Shown here: one piece after another, positions 37,139 through 47,647 of the stretch | Layout of the letters: each line of letters opens with the position of its first letter | Numbering within the stretch: position 1 is the stretch's first letter | NCBI GenBank assembly: GCA_009692665.1 | Contig: SHYT01000003.1 | Coordinates: 97,879-161,878 of the forward strand | Source: Dehalococcoidia bacterium | GTDB lineage: Bacteria > Chloroflexota > Dehalococcoidia > Lucifugimonadales > SHYT01 | Length of the DNA stretch: 64,000 bases | Direction of reading: 5' to 3' | Position numbers and translations under genes: made by a program | The notes under the pieces: model-generated | What the model saw: the letters and a program-made list of their open reading frames with translations, nothing else | What the model was told of the DNA's origin: nothing | Database searches by the model: none

Positions 37139-37813
37139 GTGGAAGTCCCAGAAGTCGTCATTAACCGGCTGCCTCAGTATATCCGCGTGCTCAGAGAGTT
37201 ACAGAGGAGCGGCGGCAAGGTTGTCAGTTCCAAAGACTTAGGTGACGCACTGCAAATGACGCCGGCGCAGATCCGCAAGGACCTGAGTTACTTTGGGCGC
37301 TTTGGTAAGCAGGGGCATGGCTACAACGTTGTCCACTTGCAGGACGAGCTCCGCAAAATCCTGGGCTTAGATCATCCATGGCGTATTGCGCTGGTGGGCG
37401 TTGGGCGGTTGGGCAGGGCTATCTTGGGATATCCCGGCTTTGCTCCTGAGGGGTTTCAGATTGTGGCTGCGTTTGATGAAGACCCGCGCCAGGTGGGGCA
37501 GCAGATTGCGGGGTTGATTGTGCGGCCTATGACCCAGTTGCAGGAGGAAGTGCGGCAGAAAGACATCCGCATTGCCATTGTGGCGGTGCCTGCGGACCAC
37601 GCGCAAGAGGTGGTCCACCAGTTGGTCACGTGCGGCGTGAAATCGATTTTGAACTATGCGCCGGTATCTATTCAGTCGCCGGATGGAGTAAAGGTGCGTG
37701 GCATAGACCCGGTGCTGGCGCTGCAGTCCATGACGTTTTATCTGGGGCAAGATGCTCCCGTAAAGAGGCAAGAGCCCGGACGTGTGGATGTGGGAGCGCA
37801 GAGGTCTGAGTAG
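37139..37813 (+). CDS. rex: Redox-sensing transcriptional repressor Rex
   Basis: NADH/NAD+-responsive repressor, 224 residues. Winged-helix N-terminus (VINRLPQYIRVLREL, QIRKDLSYFGRFGKQGHGY), Rossmann motif VGVGRLGRAI, and AVPADHAQEVVHQL and NYAPVSI in the C-terminal part. GTG 37139 is chosen because homology begins here, an AGGGG site precedes it and the promoter lies just upstream. It is convergent with the atp operon, with a shared terminator between them. Confidence 0.94.
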   Translation: MEVPEVVINRLPQYIRVLRELQRSGGKVVSSKDLGDALQMTPAQIRKDLSYFGRFGKQGHGYNVVHLQDELRKILGLDHPWRIALVGVGRLGRAILGYPGFAPEGFQIVAAFDEDPRQVGQQIAGLIVRPMTQLQEEVRQKDIRIAIVAVPADHAQEVVHQLVTCGVKSILNYAPVSIQSPDGVKVRGIDPVLALQSMTFYLGQDAPVKRQEPGRVDVGAQRSE

Positions 37814-37846
37814 CAGGGGCTTGCCACCTAGCGGGACTTGGAATGA

Positions 37847-37893
37847 CCTGACAAAGAACCCGCCGGACAATGTCCGGCGGGTTCTTTGTCAGG
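37847..37893. terminator. 22-bp bidirectional terminator between rex and atpC
   Basis: A perfect 22-bp stem (from CCTGACAAAGAACC at 37847 to GGTTCTTTGTCAGG at 37893) with loop AAT. U-rich stretches lie within the stem on both strands (TTCTTTGT). It ends rex (+) and the atp operon (-). Confidence 0.88.
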
Positions 37894-37906
37894 TATGGCC
37901 CATCCG

Positions 37907-38350
37907 TTATCGGGTGCCGGAGCTCATGGATAGCGGTCCGCCTCCGCTCCGGCGGCGGCGCGCGACGGTGACCCGCACTTCCGCGCGGCGCAGGGCTGTG
38001 AGTGCGGATTCCAGGCTCTGGTCCGCGGAGCGGTTCGCGATTGCTTCTTGCGCACGCTTCATGGCGGCCTGCGCCCGCGCTTCGTCAATTTCATCCGCGC
38101 GCTCCGCGGAATCTGCCAGCACCGTGACCGTGTTGGCGAGCACTTCCAAGAACCCGCCCCCGACGGCTAGGTACGTGTCCTGGCCATCCTTGATGATGCG
38201 CAGCTCGCCGGGCTTCAGCGCGGTCAGCAGCGGCGCGTGATGCGGCAAAATGCCCAACTCGCCGTCAATGCCGGGCGCAACGAGCCCGTCGACTTCGTCC
38301 GCCAGAAGCGCCCTCTCCACCGTAATGATTTCCAGCTTCATCTTCGGCAT
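37907..38350 (-). CDS. atpC: ATP synthase epsilon subunit
   Basis: F1 epsilon, 147 residues. N-terminal beta sandwich: LLADEVDGLVAPGIDGELGILPHHAPLLTAL, ELRIIKDG and GGGFLEVLANTVTVLADSA; C-terminal two-helix part DEARAQAAMKRAQEAI. A short Arg/Gly tail follows. Last gene of the atp operon, before the shared terminator. ATG 38350 or ATG 38341 may be the start. Confidence 0.95.
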   Translation of the reverse strand: MPKMKLEIITVERALLADEVDGLVAPGIDGELGILPHHAPLLTALKPGELRIIKDGQDTYLAVGGGFLEVLANTVTVLADSAERADEIDEARAQAAMKRAQEAIANRSADQSLESALTALRRAEVRVTVARRRRSGGGPLSMSSGTR

Positions 38351-38434
38351 GTCTCAGTCACTACCTTTCAAAGGCGACTCTTCCGCCCTTGAACGCACCC
38401 ACTTCTGCATTGTAGGTGCAGGGCACTGCCCTGC

Positions 38435-40778
<2,344 letters not shown>

Positions 40779-40779
40779 T

Positions 40780-40812
40780 CCTTCACCCTAACCCTCTCCA
40801 CAAGGAAGAGGG
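40780..40812. repeat. Short intergenic repeat between atpA and atpG
   Basis: CCTTCACCCTAACCCTCTCC followed by acaaggaagaggg has a 6-bp stem and resembles, in reverse, the unit at 48405-48444 (CCCTCTCCC hairpin with GGGTGAGGGTGAAA). Probably one dispersed repeat family. Confidence 0.5.
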
Positions 40813-40823
40813 AGCTGCTTACG

Positions 40824-42335
40824 TTAAGCGGCGAATTGCTTTTTGAACTGCTCGATGGCGGTCTTTAGGTCCTTCTCTGCCGCTTCATCAAGCAGCTTGG
40901 ACTCCGCAATCTTCTTGCATATCTCCGGGTGCGCCGATCGCATGAATCGGTGGAACTCACTTTCCCAGCGAGCGACGGTAGTCACAGGCACCTCATCTAG
41001 ATAGCCGTTCGTGACCGCATAGATAATCGTGACTTGCTCTTCCATTTGGACTGGCTGGAACTGCCCCTGCTTCAGCACTTCCACCATCCGCTGGCCGCGC
41101 TCCAGCTGCGTGCGTGTCGCCTGGTCAAGGTCGGACGTGCCGAACTGTGCGAATGCTGCCAGCGAGCGGTACTGCGCCAGGTCAATGCGCAAGCGGCCGG
41201 CCACGCGGCGCATTGCGCGCGTCTGCGCGGAGCTGCCTACGCGGGAAACTGACAGGCCCACGTTCACGGCGGGGCGAACACCGGCGTTGAACAAGTCGGC
41301 TTCAAGATAAATCTGGCCATCCGTAATGGAAATCACGTTCGTGGGGACGTATGCCGACACGTCACCGGCCTGCGTCTCAATGATGGGGAAGGCGGTGAGA
41401 GAGCCGGCGCCGCTCTTGTCGTCCACACGCGCCGCGCGCTCCAGCAAGCGGCTGTGCAGATAGAACACGTCACCCGGATACGCCTCGCGTCCTGCCGGGC
41501 GGCGAAGCAGCAACGACATCTGGCGGTACGCCCACGCGTGTTTGGTGAGGTCATCGTAGAAGATGACCGCGTCTTGCTTGTTCTCCATGAACTCCTCGCC
41601 CATGGCGCACCCGGCGTACGGCGCCAGGTACTGAAGCGCCGCGGAGTCGGACGCGTTCGCGGCCACGATGATGGTGTACTCCATCGCGCCGTGCTTCTCC
41701 AGGTAGCCCACCACCTGCGCCACTTTGCTGGCCTTCTGGCCAATGGCGACGTAGATGCAGACGAGATTCTTGCCCTTCTGGTTGATGATGGTGTCCAGGC
41801 AGATAGCCGTCTTGCCCGTGCCGCGGTCGCCGATGATGAGCTCGCGCTGCCCGCGGCCGATTGGGATCATCGCGTCAATAGCTTTGAGTCCCGTTTGCAC
41901 CGGCGTGTCCACACCTTTGCGGCGCGTAACGTCAGGAGCAATGCGCTCCACCGGGCGAGTCTTGGTGGTGCGGATCGGGCCCTTCGCGTCTATCGGGCGG
42001 CCAAGTGCGTCGACCACACGGCCTAGAAGCTCCGGCCCAACGGGCACCTCCACAATGCGGCCCGTCGCACGTACCTGGTCGCCCTCTTTAATCGCGCGGT
42101 CCTCGCCAAGCACGACCACGCCGACGCTGTCCTCTTCAAGGTTTAAGGCGATGCCGTATAGGCCGTCCTTGAACTCAACCAACTCAGTGGCGCGGCAGTT
42201 GCTCAGCCCGTGCACGCGGGCGATGCCGTCGCCCACTTCCACAACCGTGCCCACGTCCTGCATGGCCACCTGCGTGCCAAAGCCCTCAATCTGCTGCTTG
42301 ATGACTGAGGCGATGTCCTGTCCTCGTAATGTCAT
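40824..42335 (-). CDS. atpA: ATP synthase alpha subunit
   Basis: Regulatory nucleotide-binding F1 subunit, 503 residues. P-loop [29 protein letters not shown]-type region, [18 protein letters not shown] and the C-terminal helical domain are all seen. Standard position after atpH. Confidence 0.98.
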   Translation of the reverse strand: MTLRGQDIASVIKQQIEGFGTQVAMQDVGTVVEVGDGIARVHGLSNCRATELVEFKDGLYGIALNLEEDSVGVVVLGEDRAIKEGDQVRATGRIVEVPVGPELLGRVVDALGRPIDAKGPIRTTKTRPVERIAPDVTRRKGVDTPVQTGLKAIDAMIPIGRGQRELIIGDRGTGKTAICLDTIINQKGKNLVCIYVAIGQKASKVAQVVGYLEKHGAMEYTIIVAANASDSAALQYLAPYAGCAMGEEFMENKQDAVIFYDDLTKHAWAYRQMSLLLRRPAGREAYPGDVFYLHSRLLERAARVDDKSGAGSLTAFPIIETQAGDVSAYVPTNVISITDGQIYLEADLFNAGVRPAVNVGLSVSRVGSSAQTRAMRRVAGRLRIDLAQYRSLAAFAQFGTSDLDQATRTQLERGQRMVEVLKQGQFQPVQMEEQVTIIYAVTNGYLDEVPVTTVARWESEFHRFMRSAHPEICKKIAESKLLDEAAEKDLKTAIEQFKKQFAA

Positions 42336-42385
42336 GTCCCTCTCCTTGCTACGTCCTCAACCCTGCCGCACTCGGCTGCACCCCT

Positions 42386-42934
42386 CTAGAGTGCTGTCCG
42401 TTCCCGAAGCGTTTTTCTCAGAGCTTCCAGCTTGCCCCGCGTGCTCCCATCAATGACGTGGTCGCCTGCGCGGATAATCATGCCGCCCAAAACGCTCGGA
42501 TCCACATGTGCTTGCAGGATGATCTGCTGTCCAAATAAAGCCCGCAGTCGCTCGGTAACGTGTTGCTGCTCCGCGGGTTCCAGTGGAACCGCAGTGGTCG
42601 CCGTCGCGCGCACCACGCCTTGCTGCTCGTCCATCATTTTCTGGAACGACTCCTGGATGCGGGGCAGCATCGCCAGCGTGCCGCGCTGCGCTATGAGCCC
42701 CATGAAATTGGCGCCCGTCGGCGAAAGACTCGGCAACGCCCGCTTGATCACAGTGAGCCGGTCAGCGGGCTTGACCCCCGGCGACTCAAGCGCCGACCGG
42801 GTAGCTTCCGCCCCCATGGCGTCTACCATGATTTGCAGGTCTTGCCGCCAGCGTTCCGCCTGTCCAGCTCCCTGTGCGAGCTGAAGAATGGCCTGCGCGT
42901 ACCGCCTCGGCGTGGGTGCTCCACGGCCTGGCAT
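42386..42934 (-). CDS. atpH: ATP synthase delta subunit
   Basis: F1 delta (OSCP), 182 residues. Visible: RRYAQAILQLA near the N-terminus, NFMGLIAQRGTLAMLPRI in the middle and VDPSVLGGMIIRAGDHVIDGSTRGKLEALRKTL near the end, which is the family's best conserved block. Located between atpF and atpA. Confidence 0.94.
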   Translation of the reverse strand: MPGRGAPTPRRYAQAILQLAQGAGQAERWRQDLQIMVDAMGAEATRSALESPGVKPADRLTVIKRALPSLSPTGANFMGLIAQRGTLAMLPRIQESFQKMMDEQQGVVRATATTAVPLEPAEQQHVTERLRALFGQQIILQAHVDPSVLGGMIIRAGDHVIDGSTRGKLEALRKTLRERTAL

Positions 42935-42940
42935 CGTCCC

Positions 42941-43441
42941 TTACCCTCTTCGTACCTGTCCGCTGTCTTGCAGGACCTTATCAATCAAATCCTTGTGCGC
43001 GTTCTTGTCCAGCGTGCGGCCCACCACCCGCTCAGCGGCGGTGATGGCGAGGTCAGCGAAGCGGCCGCGCAGCTCTTCCACCGCGGCGTCGCGCTCCTGC
43101 TGGATCTGCTGCCGGGCGCGCTGCAAGAACGCCTCACTCTCAGCCCGTGCCTTGGCCATTTCCTCTTCGCGGAACTTTTCGGCCATCTGGCGCGCCTGCT
43201 CCATGAGCACTTGTGTGCCTTGGCGGGACGTCTCAAGCTGCTGCCGCATCTCTACCTGCGCCTGCTCGGCCTGCTTCTTCACGCGCTCTGATTCCTCAAG
43301 CGCACCCCGAATCCGCCCCGCGCGGTCATCCAGCGTCTTGAGGATCCGCTTGTACCCAATGAAGTACAGCAAGACCATCAAGATCAGGAAGTTAACGAGG
43401 TAGATGATAAGGCTTGGTAGGTGTAATCCTAACTCAGCCAC
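42941..43441 (-). CDS. atpF: ATP synthase b subunit
   Basis: Peripheral stalk, 166 residues. One N-terminal membrane helix (about residues 9-28, LPSLIIYLVNFLILMVLLYF) and a long charged coiled coil (about 35-150). Only one b-type gene is present. Six bases separate it from atpH. Confidence 0.94.
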   Translation of the reverse strand: MAELGLHLPSLIIYLVNFLILMVLLYFIGYKRILKTLDDRAGRIRGALEESERVKKQAEQAQVEMRQQLETSRQGTQVLMEQARQMAEKFREEEMAKARAESEAFLQRARQQIQQERDAAVEELRGRFADLAITAAERVVGRTLDKNAHKDLIDKVLQDSGQVRRG

Positions 43442-43471
43442 CGTTGCCTCCTTGTCCTGCTCTAACCAGCT

Positions 43472-43720
43472 CTACGCTACGAATAGCAACAGGATCGCGA
43501 TGACCAGCGCGTAAATGGCGACGGCCTCGCAGAATGCTACGCCCAAGATGAAGAGCGTCTGGATAGTCCCACGAGCCTCGGGATTGCGGCCAACCGCGTT
43601 CAGCGCCGCCGCAGACAGCAGACCGATTCCAATGCCGGGGCCGATCATCCCTACCGCTGCTAGCCCCGCTCCCAGCACCTTTGTCGCGGCCGGAGTAATC
43701 TCTTGCAAAGGTATTGCCAT
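43472..43720 (-). CDS. atpE: ATP synthase c subunit
   Basis: Ring-forming proteolipid, 82 residues from ATG 43720, which has GAGGAGG upstream. Helix 1 GMIGPGIGIGLLSAAALNAVGRNPE, loop with RNPE, helix 2 FILGVAFCEAVAIYALVIAILLLF with the ion-binding glutamate. The residue after Glu is Ala and helix 1 lacks the Gln typical of sodium-binding rings, so proton coupling is likely. Confidence 0.96.
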   Translation of the reverse strand: MAIPLQEITPAATKVLGAGLAAVGMIGPGIGIGLLSAAALNAVGRNPEARGTIQTLFILGVAFCEAVAIYALVIAILLLFVA

Positions 43721-43813
43721 GGTGCCTCCTCTTTCTCTTGCCGCCACGTCAGCTCTTCAGCAGCGTGACTTTGTTTGCCTCAATGTTGTTTACATGACTA
43801 GTGCGCTTGGCGA

Positions 43814-43909
43814 CTAGTCACGTCCCATCATCGCCGCCGCAGCCAGACCCAAGGCCGCCGCCGCGATCCCAATACCCGCAATCGCAAACGCAAAAACAAT
43901 AATGGTCAT
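43814..43909 (-). CDS. 31-residue single-helix membrane ORF between atpB and atpE
   Basis: Reads MTIIVFAFAIAGIGIAAAAL then GLAAAAMMGRD. The ATG overlaps the atpB stop (ATGA) and GGAGGG lies five bases before it. It is Gly/Ala-rich; GIGI, then hydrophobic residues, then GRD resembles the first helix of this operon's c subunit (GIGIG...GRN). It is too short for a c subunit. It may be a small accessory protein of the Fo part or a decayed c-like copy. Confidence 0.5.
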   Translation of the reverse strand: MTIIVFAFAIAGIGIAAAALGLAAAAMMGRD

Positions 43910-45177
43910 GAGTGCCCTCCACCGTGCTCAGGTTGTTTGTGTTCAGGTGCAGCGGTGTGGCCCTCTTCCTCATGGCCGGCCACAGCAACTGCTGCGAAAA
44001 CGATAGTCAGGCCCGCAAATACGACTGCTTGAATAAGCCCTACGAATAATTCAAGCCCATAGACAATGTCGGTAATCACGAAAGGAACAAGAAATGCGGA
44101 TAAGAGGACCAAGATTTCGCCCGCCGCCATGTTCCCAAATAACCTGAAGGTGAAGCTCAGCAAGCGAACTAGTTCGCTGACCAACTCTAAGAAGCGTACG
44201 AAAGCGTCGATCAACTTGAAACGCAGAAGGCTCCCAATAAAGTTAAACTTGCTTAGATATCCTAGGCCCAACGCTCTTAGCCCAAGTATTTCTATGAAGA
44301 AGAAAGAAATAATCGCCAGGGCGAGTGGCATATTAAAGTCGGTTCCCGCAGGTCGGAGAAACGCCGCACTCAGTCCCGCCTGAGCCGTTTTAACTTTGCC
44401 CCCGGCCTCTTGGATCTTCTCTGCTGCTTTACCCGCGTATCGCTGACCTTCTACTGTGACGGGGTTCCCGTCTACGACGAGCTGCTTGCCAATTGTTCCC
44501 GCATCGGTGATTTCGATGCGGTTTGTTTCAGCAAACTTATGTGCTTCCTTTTCCACCGCAGCCTCAGATTTTCCGCTGGCGCTAATGGCTGCAGCCTCTC
44601 TCGCTTCAACGACGTGCTTTAGGTCTTCAACTGTAATTGTCGGCTTGCCTTTCACATCAGTAACGTGGGCTTTGCTCAGCTCAGTGAGGGAGAGGTCTGT
44701 CCATCGAGTTATTCCAAAAGACTGGTAGATAGGAATGAGTCCCAACCAAGCATTAAAGAGGACAAATAAGAAAATAGTGGCGATTAGCGGGAGAAGGGAA
44801 CGGGAGCGCGCCGCACCTATGACGCTTTCCATGAACCCGAGTAGGCCTTCAACGATCAACTCCAGCATACTCTGCAGCCGACCAGGCACTACCTTGAGTC
44901 TTGACGTGCCAAGCCAAAACAGCCCCACCAACAAGACACTGGTAATTAAGGAAGAAAGAATAGTGTTGGTAAGAACAAAATCAGTGCTGAAGACTTCTTT
45001 AGTAGTTTCTCCCCTGGCTTCCCCGGTAATAAGTTGCGGAGCTAAATGGATGCCGGGTGTGGGAAGAAGCGGGTCGCGCCCAGTAATCGCTGCGCCTATG
45101 GCGCCAGTAACAAGACCGGCTACGAGAAGGATAACGACGCCTAGGAGTGCTAATTGTGTGGCCCGCTTGCCAGTCAT
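43906..45177 (-). CDS. atpB: ATP synthase subunit a with ~110-residue insertion
   Basis: Proton channel subunit of Fo. The essential arginine is in SFTFRLFGNMAAGE (R345), and the last helices (ELFVGLIQAVVFAGLTIVFAAVAVAG) are normal. Length 423 against a usual 230-300. Extra residues lie between FNAWLGLIPIYQSFG (end near 155) and FLRPAGTDFNMPLALAII (from 273). This hydrophilic block (about 160-272, DNA about 44362-44700) ends with GKAAEKIQEAGGKVKTAQ, resembling the C-terminus of ribosomal protein L15. A His-rich tail closes the protein. The gene looks less GC-rich than atpA. Confidence 0.94.
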   Translation of the reverse strand: MTGKRATQLALLGVVILLVAGLVTGAIGAAITGRDPLLPTPGIHLAPQLITGEARGETTKEVFSTDFVLTNTILSSLITSVLLVGLFWLGTSRLKVVPGRLQSMLELIVEGLLGFMESVIGAARSRSLLPLIATIFLFVLFNAWLGLIPIYQSFGITRWTDLSLTELSKAHVTDVKGKPTITVEDLKHVVEAREAAAISASGKSEAAVEKEAHKFAETNRIEITDAGTIGKQLVVDGNPVTVEGQRYAGKAAEKIQEAGGKVKTAQAGLSAAFLRPAGTDFNMPLALAIISFFFIEILGLRALGLGYLSKFNFIGSLLRFKLIDAFVRFLELVSELVRLLSFTFRLFGNMAAGEILVLLSAFLVPFVITDIVYGLELFVGLIQAVVFAGLTIVFAAVAVAGHEEEGHTAAPEHKQPEHGGGHS

Positions 45178-45180
45178 AGC

Positions 45181-45435
45181 TTACCCGCGTCCCTCGCTGC
45201 CTGTCTGGTCTGGAGGCTCTACAGGGCCTCCCGGCGGGTTGAAGATGGGCTGCACAGCACGATAGGTGCCGTAAAAAGCCACAATCGTCCCTAGGAGGAG
45301 GCCTATCAACATGAAAAGCGGTTTGGTGTGTATCCAGGTGTCCAATTTCAGACCAGCACAGATACCGATCACAATGCTGATCGCAATGAACCATCCGATG
45401 CCGGTAACCCGCAGGGTTAACGCCCACCACGGCAT
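45181..45435 (-). CDS. AtpZ/AtpI-like protein
   Basis: 84 residues with two membrane helices (GIGWFIAISIVIGICAGLKL and FMLIGLLLGTIVAFYGTYRAV), matching the putative F0F1-ATPase subunit (AtpZ/AtpI) family often found first in atp operons, thought to help c-ring assembly or ion supply. It ends three bases before atpB. A promoter lies 20-48 bases upstream. Confidence 0.8.
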   Translation of the reverse strand: MPWWALTLRVTGIGWFIAISIVIGICAGLKLDTWIHTKPLFMLIGLLLGTIVAFYGTYRAVQPIFNPPGGPVEPPDQTGSEGRG

Positions 45436-45454
45436 AGCTCACCAAACCTTCGGA

Positions 45455-45483
45455 AGGGTATCACAGGGTATTTGTGAAGTCAA
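45455..45483 (-). promoter_or_regulatory. atp operon promoter with dyad in spacer
   Basis: TTGACT (45478-45483), 17-base spacer, TACCCT (45455-45460). The spacer contains TCACA-N7-TGTGA, an inverted repeat that could bind a regulator. The start site would be about 13 bases before the atpZ/I ATG, the same spacing as at nuoA. Confidence 0.6.
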
Positions 45484-45548
45484 CGGTTCTAGAACGCTTC
45501 GGGTTCCTAAGGCTTTGGGTATTTTCGCGGCGCACGCGTCTTGCAAGC

Positions 45549-45582
45549 AAAGAAGCGGGGCGGTCTCCCACCCTGCTTCTTT
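45549..45582. terminator. Hairpin between bifunctional nuclease and atp promoter
   Basis: AAAGAAGCGGGG pairs with CCCTGCTTCTTT (12 bp, one G-U), loop of 10 bases, with TTTTTT on the plus strand. It can stop transcription coming from the bifunctional nuclease gene before the atp promoter. Confidence 0.65.
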
Positions 45583-45706
45583 TTTGGCTTACGGTGCTTC
45601 GCTTACCAAGGCACTACAGAGAAGTTTTGAATACGCTTTCCTTCCGCAGTGTGGGTGCGGAGCCTGCCTTCAAGCGCAGCGAAGGGTCGAATGGGTCACT
45701 GCCCTG

Positions 45707-46291
45707 CTAGGAGTTGGAAGCCGCGCCTCGGCCACCTCTGCCTAGGTCGTCCAGGTTCAGGCCTTCGATGAAGTCTGTGTAGGCGGAGAGCTTGCGCGTC
45801 TCCTCATCCTTCATTTCTTTCACCTTCTCCGGGCTGGGTGCCGCCGCTTCAGCCTTCTCGCCGGGGGCGATGGCCTTTCCTGTCTCCTTATCCATGAGGA
45901 CACTGGCCTTCTCAAGGACCTTCTCGTCTGCGTAGATTGGGATGTTGAAGCGCACGGCCAATGCCAGCGCGTCGCTTGGGCGCGAGTCGATTTCGATAGG
46001 CTTCCCGCCGACATCCAGGACAATCTTGGCGTAGAACGTGTCGTTCTGCAGGTCATTCACCAGGACATGGCTGGCCTGCGCCCCTAGTGAAGTGATGACA
46101 TTGCGCAGCAAGTCATGGGTGAGCGGACGGGGGACATTCATTTCCTGGAGCCGTACTGCAATGGCGTCCGCTTCAGCGGGGCCAATCCAGATGGGGAGGT
46201 AGCGGCTGGCGCCCTTTTCCTTGAGGATAACCACCCGCTGATAGTTCATCATGCTAACGCGGATGCTATCAACGGTCATCTCAATCATCAT
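45707..46291 (-). CDS. Bifunctional nuclease (DUF151) domain protein
   Basis: BFN-domain protein, 194 residues. Signature: ILKEKGASRYLPIWIGPAEADAIA, LTHDLLRNVITSLGA and IDSRPSDALALAVRFNIPIYADEKVL. The C-terminal 60 residues (after DKETGK) are charged and Ala/Glu-rich. In other bacteria this family has been linked to RNase/DNase activity or transcription termination. ATG 46291 follows GGAGGAC; a near-consensus promoter lies just upstream. Confidence 0.88.
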   Translation of the reverse strand: MMIEMTVDSIRVSMMNYQRVVILKEKGASRYLPIWIGPAEADAIAVRLQEMNVPRPLTHDLLRNVITSLGAQASHVLVNDLQNDTFYAKIVLDVGGKPIEIDSRPSDALALAVRFNIPIYADEKVLEKASVLMDKETGKAIAPGEKAEAAAPSPEKVKEMKDEETRKLSAYTDFIEGLNLDDLGRGGRGAASNS

Positions 46292-46314
46292 GTCCTCCTG
46301 CCCCCATTAAGCCG

Positions 46315-46343
46315 ATTCTAGACTTGTCCCTGGGGGGTGTCAA
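46315..46343 (-). promoter_or_regulatory. Promoter of the bifunctional nuclease gene
   Basis: TTGACA (46338-46343), 17-base spacer, TAGAAT (46315-46320). Leader of about 17 bases with AGGAGG before ATG. Confidence 0.85.
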
Positions 46344-46513
46344 CGGCGAAAGGCCGTGCCGCCCCATCCGTTACACAACTGGGATACACGAGATAAAGAA
46401 ATACCCATTCCTTTTCGACAATGGCTCATCTTTCTGAGGTTGCACTATAGTGTTGCCGCCATCTACTACCGGCCTCTATTGCCAGAGTGTGGCGCGTCCG
46501 TGAGCGCCCGTTC

Positions 46514-46519
46514 TATAAT
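46514..46519 (+). promoter_or_regulatory. -10 element upstream of plsX
   Basis: A perfect TATAAT lies 68 bases before the plsX ATG, but no good -35 hexamer is seen at 16-18 bases. A second feature, the palindrome CACTATAGTG at 46443-46452, lies upstream. Confidence 0.35.
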
Positions 46520-46587
46520 GGGCATCATGCGCCTGCCCACACTCCACTGCGTCCGGAGTCAGGGCGCTGCTTTAGTCTAGAGGATAT

Positions 46588-47625
46588 ATGACAACCCCTA
46601 ACCGTCGTGTTCGTGTTGCCGTGGATGCCATGGGTGGTGACTACGGCCCTTCCGAGCTAGTTCCCGGTGCCGCGGCGGCAGCGCGCATGGGCGACGTGGA
46701 TGTTCTCCTTGTCGGCGATGAGGAGGCTCTCAGGGCGGAGCTCGCCAAGTTGGACGCCGTAGCGCGGGAGCGTATTACCTTTGTGCCCTCCCAGGGTGTA
46801 GTGCATGAGGGCGGGTCACCGGTTCAGTCACTCCGGCAGATGCCACGTTCCTCCATTGCTGTGGCCGGCGGGCTGGTGCAGGCGGGCAAGGCGGACGCGC
46901 TGGTCAGCATGGGTTCCACAGGCGCAACGGTGGCCGTGGCAACACTCATGCTTGGCATGCTTGAAGGGCTTGAGCGGCCAGCCATGGGCGGGCCTATGTT
47001 CGGCCTGTCCCCAAACACAATGGTGGTTGATATTGGCAGCAACGTGGATGCGCGTCCTGCACAGATGCTCCAGTTTGCCGCGCTTGGGTGTGCCTTTGCG
47101 CGGGCGCTGATGAACGTGCAGGACCCGCGAGTCGCCCTGCTGAGCGTGGGCGCTGAAGAGGGCAAGGGCAACCGGCAAGGCAAAGAAGCGTACACCCTCT
47201 TTAAAGAAAGCGGCCTCCACTTCGTTGGTAACGTAGAAGGGCACGACCTGCTGCTGCCCACGCCCAAAGCCGAAGTGGTCGTCTGCGATGGCTTCGTCGG
47301 CAATGTCATCTTGAAGTTGGCCGAGGCCACGGGGCACGCGATGTCCGCCTACCTGGATAAGCGCCTCGCCACGCAGCTCCTGGACGACAAGCGTGAGGCC
47401 TTGGCCCGCGACGTACGCGGGCTCTTCGACGCGTCTTTGATCTTCGGCGGCGCGCCGCTGCTGGGCGTGAAGGGAGTCGCGATTGTCGGCCACGGCCGTG
47501 GGCGGGCTTCGCTGGTGGAGCAGGCCATCGGCACCGCCAAGCGCTGCGTGCAGACCGGATTCGTCCAGCAGATGCAGCAAGAACTCGGCAAAATAAACGC
47601 GCGGGCTAAGCCCCCAGCGAACTAA
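46588..47625 (+). CDS. plsX: Phosphate acyltransferase PlsX
   Basis: Makes acyl-phosphate from acyl-ACP for PlsY. 345 residues. Motifs: RVAVDAMGGDYGPSELV at the N-terminus, ALVSMGSTGATVAVA, MVVDIGSNVDARPAQM, LLSVGAEEGKGN and VCDGFVGNVILKLAEA. AGAGGAT precedes ATG. First gene of plsX-fabG-fabL. Confidence 0.96.
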   Translation: MTTPNRRVRVAVDAMGGDYGPSELVPGAAAAARMGDVDVLLVGDEEALRAELAKLDAVARERITFVPSQGVVHEGGSPVQSLRQMPRSSIAVAGGLVQAGKADALVSMGSTGATVAVATLMLGMLEGLERPAMGGPMFGLSPNTMVVDIGSNVDARPAQMLQFAALGCAFARALMNVQDPRVALLSVGAEEGKGNRQGKEAYTLFKESGLHFVGNVEGHDLLLPTPKAEVVVCDGFVGNVILKLAEATGHAMSAYLDKRLATQLLDDKREALARDVRGLFDASLIFGGAPLLGVKGVAIVGHGRGRASLVEQAIGTAKRCVQTGFVQQMQQELGKINARAKPPAN

Positions 47626-47647
47626 ATGAACTAGCAGGGATGTGATT

